From Astyanax mexicanus (Eukaryota > Chordata > Actinopteri > Characiformes > Acestrorhamphidae): a stretch of 64,000 nucleotides of DNA. Below, one piece after another: positions 11,420-23,617 of the stretch. The notes beneath the pieces were generated by a model, which worked only from the letters and a program-made list of their open reading frames with translations, made no database searches and had not been told where the DNA came from. The stretch spans positions 13,852,001 to 13,916,000 of the forward strand of contig NC_064424.1 in NCBI RefSeq assembly GCF_023375975.1, written 5' to 3'. How positions within the stretch are numbered: the stretch's first letter is position 1; each line of letters starts with the position of its first letter. The position numbers were made by a program, and so were the translations under genes.

Positions 11420-12560
11420 TGACATGGTGTAAGATAAAGTTTGTGTGTTGAAATTGAAGTTATCTAAAATTAGACAAAATTATTAGATAAATTGACAAAA
11501 AATATAGAGATACTTGATGATATCATCAAACTATTAAAAAGAATCTGGAGGAAACCCTATGTGCTAAGAATAATCCAATGCAAGTTGGTTTATGTTTGGT
11601 TTATTTATTTTAATTTTCTTTTAGTCCTACATTTTTTTCTGTGCATCCCTAGCTTCCCACCTTCTCTGCACATTGCCACTCTTGTTATCCAATAATAGAA
11701 TCCTGCTATAAACTGAGATCTGCAGTTATCTGATTATTTAAAGCAGTAATGTAAACAACATACTCCAAATGTTTATATTGGATACGGTGCAACAATCAGA
11801 TTAAGAAATCCCAGTGAATGTATACTCTTAGCCTACGTTTTCTCAGATTTCTCAGTTTGCAAAGGCATAAAAACTGAGTGTGGAACCAGAAATAAGCAAA
11901 AAGCATTTAACACTGCATTAAATGAAACTGGAGGGTTCAAATAACCTTCGTATTCTGATGTATGTTCATAGTGTTGAACAATGTGATTAAAAATATAGTT
12001 TTTGACTTATATGATGTCTGTATGATGTCTTTTTGCCTGATTCCAAAGTTTATATCGAAACATTGATCAGATTACTGAAAAACGCCAATTTTTGGATATA
12101 ATCAGAAACCAATGTAATTAATTTATGAAGTGCATGAAAATGCATTCAATGTGTTCTCAATTCAGGATTCTCACAACTGCAAGTGAAAGAAATTAAGAGC
12201 TGTATCCATCCTGTTACAAAACCTACTACTAATGAGATGCGAGCTGGGAGAACAGTGAAGTGTTCTGGATTGAGCAGGATGGATGCTGGAGTGAGGTGTT
12301 GATTGGATCTTCTCATGGTTTGCAAACTTTGTTAAAGCTTCTGAGTTGTATGAACGCAACAGTTAATTTTATGTCATCTGAGAGCATTTCTATTGGTCCA
12401 TTCATTAAGAATATTTCACATGGTGCAAAATACAATTTGTATGTTAAAATTATGTAGTAATCTAAAAATGTACAAAATTGAGATACTTGTATTTCATTGG
12501 TCAGCGACAATATCATCAAACTATTACAAAGAATATGTGTTAGGAAAAAGGCAGACCTTC

Positions 12561-13329
12561 AGTATTGGATGCTGGTGATCTTCAGGCCACAACTGAACAC
12601 TTCTTTCTTCTAAATTGGGGCAAGAGTCCCTTTAGTCTTTAGGCATCGGCACTCAGCCAATCAGAGGAGACTGTCTGGGCTGAAGGTCACGAGGTTTCGA
12701 TATTCTACCTGGCTCCCTCCTCTAGGCACCGCTCAGCACAAGTAGGCCGGCCCACTGGAGAGGGAACCGATCAATTAAGTGAGCACCGGTGGGGGCCCAG
12801 AGGTCAGTGGAGCGGGCAGACGCCGGCAGCGGGCATGGGCTGGCATCCCTCCTCGCACACACCCACCCACACACTCCACATGGATACACACCATCTGCCA
12901 GACTGCTGTCAGCCAGGACAGGCCATACAGAATGCTGATGTCCAGAGTAAACCAGCTTAAGCTCTGAGATCCAACAAGATCTGAGATCTCACCCAGCCTT
13001 TAATTCCTCAATTCAAATAGCAGTTTGCAGAGTGTCAGTGGGCTTTTTGTCTGATCGTTTGACATCTTGTTGAAAAAGAAAAAAAAAGAAACGTAATTTC
13101 ATTTTTCATAAAATGTCACTTAGATAATTGTCTGTCATGCAACGTTTGTCGTGATTTATGCAGGAAGGGTGAGCCAAAATGTGTCATCATAACCATGGGA
13201 ATTAAAAAAAGAAAAATTGAAAATACTGTAAATTGACTGCTGTGGTTTTGTCAGGCCAACAATTAGGATTGGTGATTTAGAGACATCTCTTAGACTAGTC
13301 TTTAGATACACTTTAACAGGGTTTTACAT
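12561..13329. other. Non-coding stretch
   Basis: About 12,640-12,960 is GC-richer with short open frames but no domain or splice context I can defend. The rest is AT-rich with nothing recognised. Confidence 0.4.
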
Positions 13330-13620
13330 AGCAAAGTATCTGTGTCCTGTATCTTTAAACCAAGCTCTTAAGATGACAACAGCAGTATATAGATGAGCAT
13401 TGTCTGTCCTGTTGAAACAGCATACCAGAGTGTGGATTCCCAAAAGATAGGGCAACTAGTCGCAGTGCTTCATTAACACAACTTTTGGCTGTCAAAGTGC
13501 CTGTAATAAAGACCAATGCTAAGAACTTAATATTATAGTACACTAATGTTGGTTGTTGGGGTTTTATTGCCATTTCAGCACATACAAATTTGGCTTTTTG
13601 CGGCATAGACCTGGTTTTAT
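13330..13620 (-). pseudogene. Tc1-like transposase fragment, decayed
   Basis: On the minus strand, residues such as HSGMLFQQDRQ recall the FQQDNA segment around the second catalytic aspartate of Tc1-family transposases. Here the following residues are altered and the frame closes. Its nucleotide text matches the better-preserved relative at 14,095-14,215 (gtatctgtgt.. and caagctcttaagatg), about 770 bp away. The two are copies of one family or one copy split by duplication. Confidence 0.55.
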
Positions 13621-13810
13621 ATATCCAGACAGAGCAAAGTTGTACAAAGGTTATAGCACGATAAGGGAAATATATTTTGCTACATGTGTATTAAATTAGG
13701 TGTTTGATGTGAAGATGCGATAAGATCATCCCAGTTGTTTTTTTTTTTTTTTTCTTCAAAAAATGTCTTTTAAAATGTTCTTTTCTTGGCAGTAAGATTG
13801 TCTTATATGG

Positions 13811-14389
13811 TTATAGGCAGGGCCGTCCAATGTGAGGATGTGTTTTATTGTTAATGGTATGTTGCACGGTTGACAAAATGGTGTTTTGTAATTTGATATT
13901 AAGTATCTGATTTAATGATTCAAAAGCTTGAAGGCAGGACTTGGAGTCTGAGCAGATTAGGAAGTTAAGGTTGTGTGCAGTTTTTGAATATTCACGCAGT
14001 TTCCACAGATTCTGCAGTTGGGAAAGAGTGTTGATAGCACATCCGACAGCATCCCACACATTTTTAATCGAGGACAGGTCTGGCAATGTGGCTGGCCATA
14101 GCATAGTATCTGTGTATCTGTTTATCTTCAAAGCAAGTTCTTGAGATGTTAGCAGTATGCGAATATGCATGGTCCTGTTAAAATAGAGCACTAGACTATG
14201 TATTGAGAATTTTTTTTTTTTACATAATGTTGGGCTATTAAAGTGGCATCGAATCTTCATCAAAAGATGCAACACATGACAACAAACCAGAGATTCGTTG
14301 GTTGTCTGAACAAAAACAAAAGCAGGACTCATCACTGAAGATGATCCGCTCCCAGTCTTAGTCACTCCATGACAGTCTAGCAGGGGCAC
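13811..14389 (-). pseudogene. Tc1-like transposase remnant
   Basis: A 192-codon minus-strand frame. About residues 68-125 read like the Tc1 DDE core: YFNRTMHIR in place of the usual FQQDNA segment, then MLWPATLPDLSSIKNVWDAVG in place of the WPA-SPDLNPIEN-W motif. The second catalytic aspartate and the third catalytic glutamate position (IKN instead of IEN) both appear lost, so the protein would be inactive. The flanks are degenerate and no terminal repeats were found. Confidence 0.7.
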
Positions 14390-14830
14390 AAAGTTGTCCA
14401 GCAGTCTAAAGCCCTGCCACTATGATCGGGAGATTGCTGGTGCGAATCCCGGTGATGCAGCTTGCCATCAGCTGCCGGAGCCATGAAAAAGAACACAACT
14501 GGCCTTGCTCTCTCTGGGTGGGTAGATGGCGATCTTTCCCCTCATCGCTCCAAAGGGTGATGTCAATCAGCACAAGGCATCTGTGAGCTGATGCATCGGA
14601 ACCGAGACGCTGCGCTTTCCTCCGAGTGCGCTGTGATGCTACTCGGTAATGCTCAAAAAGGGGCAGAGGCTGACTTCACAAGTGTCGGAAGAGGCATGTG
14701 CTAATCTTCACCCTTGTTGTGTTGCCGCATTAGTAGTGAAGGAGGATATACAGCTGAATAGCAGCTGAATGGGTGGGAGAAGCAGCCTAGCTAAATTGGG
14801 AGAAAATGGGAAAATTTGAAATAAATTTCT
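14383..14830 (+). mobile_element. tRNA-derived SINE, longest copy
   Basis: The most complete copy of the SINE family here. It has a tRNA-like head (gcagtctaaagccctgcca), a box B with one mismatch (ggtgcgaatcc at 14,439-14,449), the body with the ctctctgggtgggtagatgg and gctttcctccgagtgcgctg segments, a ttcacccttgttgtg segment and the tail aattgggagaaaatgggaaa. No gene is present. Confidence 0.88.
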
Positions 14831-15591
14831 AAAAAGACTAGTAAAACTATTGTTTTTGAATGATGATGAGTGTATATACATATTACACACATATGAGCAT
14901 ATTGTTGTAAAACACTGGGATATTTTATACCACTGAATAATATTTAAATCCAGCAGATTCAGAGCACTGGCTCACAAAAATGGCTCTCATCAATCATCCA
15001 CAATAAGTGTTCAACTGGCAGCCTGTTCTATACATAAACCCCATATGCGTCCGCCAGATTCCCCTTCTAATCTGCATATTCCCTACACAGGCCAATACGA
15101 ATATGGATTACTTCATCTCGTTTTCATTTTTAATTTAATGATGAGCTGTGTGGAAGATCAGGCTGGAATGAAGCCCATGCAGATATTGGATGGGTGGGGG
15201 TTTGGGGGGGTTAGGGTGTAAGTGCAGCAGAGACTGCTGCTTTAAACTGTGTCTTTCCTACACTTCTGTCAGGCCTGTGTGAGGAGGGTAATGTCAGTCT
15301 GGGTACTGGGCTGTCAAGCAGGAGCACACACACTGAGCCGTCACACAGCACAAGCACTGCTGCCACCCAGGCCCTGTCAAAACACAGCACACACACACAC
15401 ACACACAGCACACACTGCCCATCACAAGTTTGGAGGTACTGAGATTTCTGAGTTTAAAATTCTTTGATCAGAGCTGCATACTGCAAATAATACTTATTAT
15501 GGCAAAAGCATCAGCACACGCATATTAGGCACTGGAGAAGTCTGCCAGTCTGAAAACAGACTTCAGTCTTTAGGACCCTAACCCAAATATA
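14831..15591. promoter_or_regulatory. Candidate conserved non-coding element and flanks
   Basis: About 14,980-15,190 is repeat-free with octamer-like (aatctgcatatt) and homeodomain-like (ttaatttaatgatgagctg) words. Downstream is a G-rich patch (15,190-15,212) and a (CA)n run at 15,387-15,408. No gene is supported. The enhancer call is inference. Confidence 0.25.
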
Positions 15592-16045
15592 CAGATCTGG
15601 GAAATATTTTGAGACCACTTCAGTTTCTGAATCAGTTTCTCTGATGTTGCTATTTATAGGTATGTGTTTGAGTAAAATTAACATTGTTGTTTTATTCTAC
15701 CAACTACTGACAACATTTCTACCACATTCCAAATGGAGAGCTTTCAGACCTCAAATAATGCAAAGAAAACAAGTTCATACTTATAAAGTTTTAAAAGTAA
15801 TCAATACTTGTTGGAATAACCCTGCATTTTAATCACAGTTTTCCTGCATCTTGGCATGTTCTCCTCCACCAGTCTTACACACTGCTTTTGGATAACTTTA
15901 TGCCACTCCTGGTGCAAAACATCAAGCAGTTCAGTTTGGTTTGATGGCTTCTGATCATCCATATTACTCTTAATTACATTCCAGAGGTTTTCAATTTGGT
16001 AAAATAAAATCAAACTCAGCATTTTAAAGTGGTCTCAAGAAAAAA
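15592..16045 (-). mobile_element. Tc1-derived MITE copy 2
   Basis: The left end is a Tc1-type terminus after TA (cagatctgggaaatatttt, then gagaccacttcag). The right end is a diverged version of the same (aaagtggtctcaaga). Between them lies only the 3' part of a transposase gene. The join between the right terminal region and the coding part (near 15,985-16,000) is the same as in copies 3 and 4, so this deleted form was itself amplified. Confidence 0.85.
15801..16022 (-). pseudogene. Tc1-like transposase C-terminus
   Basis: A 73-codon frame; residues about 10-70 read IENLWNVIKSNMDDQKPSN.. then QEWHKVIQKQCVRLVEENMP and a GYSNKY-like end. This is the last part of a Tc1 DDE transposase, beginning at the third catalytic acid. 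The first ten residues come from the terminal repeat, not from the gene. No start codon belonging to the gene and no N-terminal or DD residues are present. Confidence 0.85.
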
Positions 16046-17585
16046 TAATCAAGATTGCACAGCATGGTATGGCTACTGCACTTGCACAGATCCCCTTATC
16101 TGGGGGGCTTACAGTGGCCCCACTGGCACTGTAACCCTAACCAACCCTTTCCATAAGCAGCAAGTTGATTGTTTTTGCTCTTATTGTTGAAGAGTGGGAC
16201 TTCACCCTTGAATGGGAGTTCCTGTAATGCTCAACCTAGTGTCCAATCATATTTTAACCAGTATTTGGTCTCCTCATTAATTACCCCTCTGAATAAAGTT
16301 GAACAAAAAAATAGCAATATTACAGATTTATGAATAGTGCACCCTTCACTTAACTATTAGAGAAGATCATGTTTTAAATAAAATAAAATAAAAGTACAAG
16401 TTCTAAATGAATATCTTTCCAAGAAATAAATGTAAAAAGTGGTCAGATTCAGCTAACAATGCAAACCTCTAACACAGGTAGTGACCGATAACTCATAGGA
16501 GCAGCTCATGGCAAAGAACTCTCAGAGACAGTGAGTACACATGGCTATTCTCACAGCGGCTAATTCTTATAGGCCAAGTTGCTTGATGGCTCACTATCAA
16601 GAAGCAATCAAGTGTTGTTATGGGTATCCGGGTAAAAAGCACTATTACACCCCTCAGACACAGGAGTTTAATGTCCATTCTGGAGAAATGTCTCCACTAC
16701 ACAAAGAATGTGCAGAAAAAAATGTAGAGCATGAGTTTTAGAATTTTTGAACTAGAGGGTGCATGTCTTGATTCTTGATGGAGCACTTTCAATGGGTGTG
16801 GTTCCCCAGCACCTAGCTTCAGGTACATTTAATGCTCTTGTCTGGGATTGAGGACTAGTTTCACCTTAACAATGATTTGACCATTTTCTATAGTTGAAAG
16901 AATATATTATAAATATATCAACTATTACTAAGATGGAATTATGTGTACAATATTAAATGACTGTCAATAACAACAAATAAATTGTTATTCAAGTTGGGAA
17001 AGACAAAGCTTGCACAGACAGCAGTGAACGCACATCGCTCTTCTTTGCAAAAATGGATTGATTTATTTATTTAGATCAGTGCCCACCTGTCAGCAGCCGC
17101 GGCTTTAGCTACAGCAAACACAATCAACTTGCTGAAAGCTGGGGGTTATTAGTATTCACAGGCATGCTGCAGCCCGGCTCCGGGACAACTATGAATCTGC
17201 GTCACATACAAAACAAAAACACACACAAAAAATATCACGGCATGTTCAGTGCTTGAGGCCCCAGCATTAACCCACTGTACATGATCTGCTCCTCAGAGTT
17301 CAGAACTGTGTTCAGAGTTTCTACATCAGAAGTGTATCAGAAGACTTGCTGAAGGTTAGCCTAGTCATTAGTCACACTCGTAAACTGCTAAAGGAATAGT
17401 TTGGAGTTACATATAAATAAATAATAAATCATTGTAACACACAAATACACACACACACATACACACAAAATGGATTAAACTTGTGCGCTTTCTTTGTTAA
17501 CCAAATCCGATTCAAGATTCCCATCGATTCTGCAGATTATGTAGGGTTGCAGGAATCACCATTGTGCAGCAACAGTAGAGCAGCA
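16046..17585. other. Non-coding stretch
   Basis: No gene is seen. A repeat-free GC-richer patch at about 17,060-17,215 could be a conserved element. The short open frames near 16,493-16,741 lie on both strands and lack domain features. A small (CA)n tract lies near 17,450. Confidence 0.4.
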
Positions 17586-18055
17586 CTTACAGTTTCTGAA
17601 TCAGTTTCTCTGACTTTGCTATTTATAGGTATATGTTTGAGTAAAATGAACAATGTGGTTTTATTCTATAAACTACAGACAACATTTCTCCCAAATTCCA
17701 AATAAAAATATAATTTAGAGCATTTATTTGTAGAAAATTTCAGACCTCAAATGATGTAAAGAAAACAGGTTCATAATTATAAAGTTTTGAGAGTTCAGAA
17801 ATTAATATTTGGTGGAATAACCCTGGTTTTAAATCAAAGTTTTCATGCATCTTGGCATGTTCTCCTCCACCAGTCTTACACACTGCTTTTGGATAACTTG
17901 ACGCCACTCCTGGTGCAAAAATTCAAGCAGTTCAGCTTGGTTTGATGGCTTGTAATCATCCCTCTTCCTGTTGATTATATTCCAGAGGTTTTCACTTCGA
18001 TAAAATCAAAGAAACTAGTTATTTTTTAGTGGTCACATTTTTTTCCAGAGCATTG
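17586..18055 (-). mobile_element. Tc1-derived MITE copy 3
   Basis: The same layout as copy 2: cagtttctgaatcagtttct at the left, degenerate transposase C-terminus on the minus strand, then ttttagtggtcac and a terminus tttttttccagagcattg followed by TA. The outermost left terminal repeat is missing. Confidence 0.8.
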
Positions 18056-18283
18056 TAGCTTGTATGCAAGTCAAAACAGCCAGAAACCACATGAAATACA
18101 ATTTTTGCAAATCCAAACCACAATTTGTGCCTGTGTACATGAGCTTAGTGTTGCTGGAGATGGAGGCTCAAGTACTTACAAAAAAAAGAGTTTTAAATTG
18201 GCATCAGTCTTTGAAACTCTGCCTGGCAGGTACTTAAAGTCTCATAAGACCAGGCTCTGATCTCTATCAATTTTGAGTGTTGT

Positions 18284-18362
18284 GAACACCAGTAACCAGT
18301 AACACTCCATCATCTCTGTGATGCATGATGGTGGTGGTAGCGTCACACTCTGGGGCTCTTGA
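18284..18362 (+). pseudogene. Tc1-like transposase fragment
   Basis: Plus-strand text matching the conserved nucleotides around the segment where Tc1 transposases read roughly MHDGGGSVTLWGS (ctgtgatgcatgatggtgg, ctctggggctcttg). It is a short isolated fragment directly before the next Tc1 element, with frame breaks on both sides. Confidence 0.6.
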
Positions 18363-18409
18363 AGTTTGGCGAAATCAATCATGAAAACTGTAATTTTCCA
18401 TGTAATTTA

Positions 18410-19152
18410 CAGTGCTGCAGAAAAGTATTTATTTTTTGCTTTTTTGTCATACTTACTTTTTTTTCCAAACAAACTTTAATATTAGACAAAGATAACCTGA
18501 GTAAATACAAAAAGTGTTTTATCATTAATATAGAAGGTAAAAAAGTGCTTTAGGACCAGGACAGCTTGCTGTAGATGATGATGGATGATTATAGATGATG
18601 GAATCATAAATTCTGCTCTCTAGCAAGGAGAATGTTTTGCCATCCGTTCCGGAACTTAAGCTCAGGTGTACTTGGGTTCAGTAGCAGGAAAATGACCCAA
18701 AGCTAGTCCGCCTATGGACTAGTTAAAGGCTAGTCAAAGTCTGATTGAGATGCTGTGGTATGATCTTAAACAGTATGTTAATGCTTAAAAACTCTATAAT
18801 GTGGCTGAATTAAAACAATTCTGTAAAGAAGAATGGGCCAAAATCCTCCAAAGAGAGGTGAAAGACTCATTGCCAGTTTTTGCAAAGGCCTAAATGTGGT
18901 TTATGCCACCAAAAAAAAGCAATGCACACTGTCTGTGGCACAATCACAACCAAGTTGTTAAGTTTAGGGGGAAAATACCTTTTTTGAATAGTGCCAGGTT
19001 AGGTTGGATAGTTTTTTTTCCCTTAATAAATTCAATTAACATTTAAAAACTGCTTTTTAGATTATTAAGATTTGATTAGCAATATTAAAATGTGTTTGTT
19101 AATGTGAAAAATGCAAGTATGTTTTTTTACTTTTATACTTTTTTTGCCACTG
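18410..19152 (+). mobile_element. Internally deleted Tc1-like transposon with both ends
   Basis: The left terminus cagtgctgcagaaaagtatt follows TA. The right terminus, whose reverse complement begins cagtggcaaaaaaagtat, is followed by TA. The inside keeps only the 3' portion of a transposase (about 18,745-18,892: IEMLWYDLKQ.., one stop, then VAELKQFCKEEWAKILQREV). The N-terminus and first two catalytic acids are gone. Length is 743 bp against about 1.6 kb for complete members. Confidence 0.82.
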
Positions 19153-19154
19153 TA

Positions 19155-19955
19155 TTTACGTCCGTGATGCGTGTATGTAAACTTCTAAATCATCTAAGAT
19201 TATCATTTACAGGATTTACAGTGAGGGAAAGTTGTAATTTGTGTGGAAGTCTGCATGTAATACTTTTGCTGATTTACATGACCAGAGCCTTTTCAATTTC
19301 CAACAAGACATGGTCATAAAACATTGCGACATGCTGCTCCTTAATCTACCTTTGACCTGAGCAAATCTGCTGTATAACAGCCTGTGTAGAACACGCTGTA
19401 TAATTTATAGGACACACATCAATGTCGTTTTGAAGTTTATGTAGAAACGAGTGACCCTTTTGATGATGCGGCTCAGCAGCGCGTCGGAGCGGCCGTTCGC
19501 CGCCACTGTTCGACTTTAATTAAGGGCCGGACGCCTCGTATAAGAGCAGCCAGACCCGAACCTGAATGCTGGGAGCTGCTTTAATCTGATTTCAGCCAGC
19601 AGGATAAGATGCAGATCACACACTCGCGTAAGCCGTTCCCAACACAGTAGACGGGCGCTAAGAGATGCCTCGCTCACCTATTAATAATTCAATTGCGCCG
19701 ATTGCTTTCAATTATTCATTAAAGTTTATAATTCATCTTCCACCACAAATTCCCTCCATAAGGTGAAGAGAAAAGGAGAAGAAGTCGGCCGAGGGAGCAA
19801 CGATGCCCAGCAGCTACATGTGATCTTCAAGCTCGAGTTACGCGATCAGCACTCGTGCTTACTGCACTGCATCTGTGCACTTAAAACATTCACTACAACC
19901 CCACTGTATACTGTCTGCTAACAATCTCACAACCACAGAATCACTGAATGTGATT
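19155..19955. promoter_or_regulatory. Candidate conserved non-coding element (core 19,440-19,800)
   Basis: A sharp change from AT-rich repeats to repeat-free DNA of mixed composition, without open frames. It ends in dense homeodomain-type words (cctattaataattcaattg, caattattcattaaag, tttataattcatc). This texture is typical of vertebrate conserved enhancers near developmental genes. It is inference from texture only. Confidence 0.35.
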
Positions 19956-20919
19956 TAGAGCTGGGTATTGGCAAGAACTTGGTGATCTGATACAGATCAC
20001 AATACAAGGCTTACGATTAAATCCAGTATATTGCAAAAAGATATTGACCAGAATGTTTCAATACTACAGAGTACCCAAGAAAGAAATGAGGAGGGAAAAA
20101 ATATATAAATAAATAAATAAATAAATAAATCAGTGCCTGTTTCTGATACAGGAAAAGCACCGAACATGGAGAGCGCACACAGCAAGGTTGTTTAAAAAAA
20201 AAAAACAAAAAAAAAAAAAAAACACTTTGTGAGCTGTGGCAAAATCTTAGGCGCCTGCTAGCTCTCACGCTCACTCTCCTTCCTTCTCACTTGCTCTGTC
20301 TCTTGTGCCGTCTTTCTCTCACAGTGTCTCTCTCTCTCTCTCTCATGCTGTCTCTCCCTCTCTCTCTCTCTCCAGAGATATTATAATACATAAAAACAAG
20401 CTATAGTCTGCCTGACCTAAACCACACTACACTATTATTACTGCCCCCTTTCTCTTTTAAAAAATACATGGAACTAACAGCATTAATTTAAAAGATTGAT
20501 TATAATTCATTTTTAAGTGTTTGACACCACTAGTATAATTCCATTTATTTTTTAATGTAAACGAAATGCTGATATTTTTTTTAAATAACTGAATTAAAAC
20601 TGAAATGCATGAAGCAATATGGGTAGGAAAAATATTTATAGTTTAAGCACAAGCAATGACTTGTTCTTAATAAAGATTTCCAAACATAATCTCTGTTGTT
20701 CCAACAAGATTCAGAAAGATGGAGTCTCTCATGGTGACAGAATGAGAATGAGATTACTCATGTCAGCTGTTAAATAAATACAATGTGTGAGATTAATGAT
20801 CATTTTATTGAATTTTTTGGGTTATAATTTAGAAAATAGTATCGTTTGGGCATCAGTACTGAATTCAAAGTATTGTATCGGTAGCAGTATAGAAAATTAA
20901 GTAACCTCGTTTAGCCCTA
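19956..20919. mobile_element. Old hAT-like element
   Basis: The left terminus tagagctgggtattggcaag and right terminus ..cgtttagccctag are of the TAGGGCTGG type used by fish hAT elements. Internal parts near both ends carry mirrored words (gatacagatcacaatac; attgtatcggtagcag). No 8-bp target duplication was found, so the boundaries are tentative. Inside are (AAAT)n at 20,103-20,130, an A-rich run and a CT-rich tract (20,321-20,372). The open frames at 19,997-20,274 are low-complexity artefacts. Confidence 0.5.
20321..20372. repeat. (CT)n-rich tract
   Basis: Interrupted run of CT dinucleotides inside the old hAT-like element. Confidence 0.9.
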
Positions 20920-21067
20920 GTAACCAAGGTGATATATTGTGGTTGTTTAAATATTTTTTTAGAAAATAAAACTATGAATCATATTTAGAAAATCTGATTG
21001 TTTTGTGTTTTAGTTTAAACACAACACAAAGTCATCCACTGTCTGACACCGATCTTTGCATATAAAC

Positions 21068-21230
21068 TACGGATGGACGATATGGTCAAAATTTATATCA
21101 CAATATATTTCTTAATTTCAGTCGATGCTGTAAAATTAGAGCCATTACAGTATAATATATCAATATGAATAGTTTATACTAAGATGCATCCGCAGGGTCC
21201 GATTCTTTGTCTATATATTGCCCAGCTCTA
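21068..21230. mobile_element. Short hAT-like MITE
   Basis: Termini tacggatggacgatatgg and tatattgcccagctcta form a loose inverted pair. The flanking octamers atataaac and atgtaaag agree at six of eight positions, as expected for an old hAT target duplication. It lies directly before the TA-flanked element. Confidence 0.55.
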
Positions 21231-21243
21231 ATGTAAAGTATTA

Positions 21244-22533
21244 CCGTATTTTTCGGACTATAAGGCGCACCGTATTATAAGACGCACTATCAAAGAACGC
21301 CTATTTTCTGCTATTTTTCCATACATAGGGCGCATCGCATTATAAGGCGCGTTAAGTGACACTAGAAAGGGTGCCTATATCAAAGTGAACAGGGGTGGCG
21401 CCATGTTTCCCTTCCCCCACCGGGGGTGGTCGCTTGCCGGTGGAGCGTCTCAGTATACAAAATATAGCTCTTTCAAAGTCAAACGAGTGCTGGATATTAA
21501 TCTACACAGATTCCTCTCCTGAAAACTGTTTATTTGGGTGAGTAACGTGCTTCAGTTTATTTACAGTAAGCTTAGATTTCCAGATGTCCACTAAGGCTTG
21601 CTGCACCAGCGTTAGCATAGCTATCCGCTAGCACGCTAGCTAGTCACCTAAACTAGTAAAGTTAACCCAAACTTAAACGACAGCGTTACACTGAGTAATC
21701 CTGCGTGTTCTGGTAAGACAGTGAGATATTAGCTAGCGATTCGTCCCCCGTAGCTTGTTTTAACACGGTAAACAAGCAGATTACAGGCTGATAAAACTCA
21801 CCTCTGAGAGAGTTAGCGCTTAGCATCTAGCTAATGCTAGCCAGGCAAAGCAGCACAGACTTACAGGCCGATAACTCACCTCTGAACGGTGAACGCTTAG
21901 CGATTAGCATCTAACTCTAATAATACTGCTCCAGCAGTATTAAAAGTGCTAAATTTAGAAAATACTGATCTCTGAACAGTGAAAAAGCTAGCTAGCTAAG
22001 CGGTTAGCATCTAGCTAATGCTATTTATTGCTGCTCCAGCCTCGGAGCGGCACGGCTCTGCACGGAGTGTGTGTTTACTGCTCCTTACACCTGACGGGTA
22101 AAATTTAGATAATACTGATCTCTGAACAGTGAATAAGCTAGCTAATGCTATTTGCTGCTCCAGCCTCGGAGCTGCACGGCTCTGGACTCTGTATAGCACT
22201 GAAACTCTGTATAACGCTGCACGGAGTGTGTGTTTACTGCTCCTTACAACCTGACGAGTAAAATTTAGATAATACTGATCTCAGTGAATAAGCTAGCTAG
22301 CTTAGCGGTTAGCATCTAGCTAATGCTATTGCTGCTCAGCCTCGGAGCTGCACGGCTCTGGACTCTGTATAGCACTGAAACTCTCTATAACGCTGCACGG
22401 AGTGTGTGTTTACTGCTCCTTACAACCTGACGAGTAAAATCCATACAAAAGGCGCACCGTATTATAAGACGCACTGTCAATTTTTGTGAAAATTAAAAGT
22501 TTTTAAGTGCGCCTTATAGTCCGAAAAATACGG
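21244..22533. mobile_element. 1.29-kb TA-flanked pogo-like element, copy A
   Basis: Near-perfect inverted termini (ccgtatttttcggactataa at the left, its complement at the right) are flanked by TA on both sides. This fits Tc1/mariner-pogo type transposition; the superfamily is inferred from the TA target and terminus style. There is no transposase. The interior contains about three tandem units of 150-180 bp (about 21,953-22,441) built of gctagctaatgctatt and cagcctcggagctgcacgg. It is nearly identical to 32,628-33,920, with a handful of substitutions and small indels, so both inserted recently. The small minus frame (22,011-22,199) is repeat read-through. Confidence 0.9.
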
Positions 22534-23617
22534 TAAATATCAATTCAGTGTTTTTAAAAATCGATGCAGTATTTCATTAAAGCATTTTTAAGGGGACAAT
22601 ATATAAGCACATTGTGAGGAAAGAAACAACAGAAAAAAAAAACGGAAAGAAAAAAAGAAAAAAAAATACTTAAAATGTTCCCTGATTAAGCAAGATCATA
22701 TCAATTTTGAATTTATTTTAATTACCCAGCCTTAAGTATTAGGCTGATTTTTAGGAACATTTTATTTAAGTTGTACTGGGAAAATGTACTTTGTTATCTA
22801 GGACTACACGATATTTGCAAAAAAAATATCAAGTTTTTTTTCTGGAATTTATATTGCGATATTAAAAAATACAGACCATTTCACCTGGTGTTGAGAATAT
22901 TAAGCCTATACAATCTGTCATGGGAAATGAAAACTGTCAATTTTCCTTTTGTTCCAAACAGCAAAAAACTTCTACACTGTTGTAATAACTTGCCTTACAT
23001 GACATCGCACATCCTGTGATGTGATTATTGAACATACTCACATTGTGATGATGCTGAAACAATATATTGTGCAGCCATATTTTGTACAGTTCAGACTTAG
23101 TAAGCACATATTTCCAAAAGCCAAATTATGTAGAACTCTGTCCAGCTCACTAAAAAAAGGAAAGAGTTTCAGCTGAAAAGAATGCATAATTACCAACAAG
23201 ACCAACAGCCGAGCTGCCAAAAACAGGCAAAACAGGGACCTTTACCACCCGGACCAACTGCCAACGTCAATATTTGTACAAGCCTCAGATGATCTGGTGC
23301 GCTGTGCTTAATTCAGTCCTGTGAATGCAGTCTTTACAAAGAAAGGAGATAAAAGATAAAAGAGAAGAATGTGTTGTACAGCTTCTTCTGAAGCCTGGCC
23401 ACATGCAGTGAGCACATCTCGCTGTCTTCCAGTCTCCTGCTAATGGGAACACGAGTACCTGCACCCCTAGTGCTCTAGCACTGCTGATACACATCCGTCT
23501 CCACACTGCAGCTTCTACAGAGATCTACACAGAATCGCTTCCTAACTGCAGCTTTAGGCTTCAGCATCCAGCTCTGGCAGCTTATTCCTCCTCTGTCTGA
23601 GAAAAGCCACAATTCAG
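22534..23617. other. Non-coding stretch with a MITE-like segment
   Basis: About 22,799-23,079 begins taggactacacgatatttgc and ends with atattgtgcagccata, a loose inverted pair like other hAT MITEs here, without a clear target duplication. The rest, including the short frame near 23,285-23,506, shows no gene. Confidence 0.4.

Larger units (their letters stand above)
7780..12560. repeat. Locally duplicated repeat block
   Basis: Several segments recur in direct orientation. The 342-bp pair at 8,184 and 11,078 and the pair 8,890-9,270 / 11,890-12,210 both have offsets of 2.9-3.0 kb, consistent with one tandem duplication later altered by indels. A shorter core (tttactagtgctatttcagtcat followed by text ending gagtaaaat) recurs near 7,970, 8,705, 9,520 and 9,865, and a related copy occurs near 27,340-28,080. 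No protein-coding potential is visible. Confidence 0.75.
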
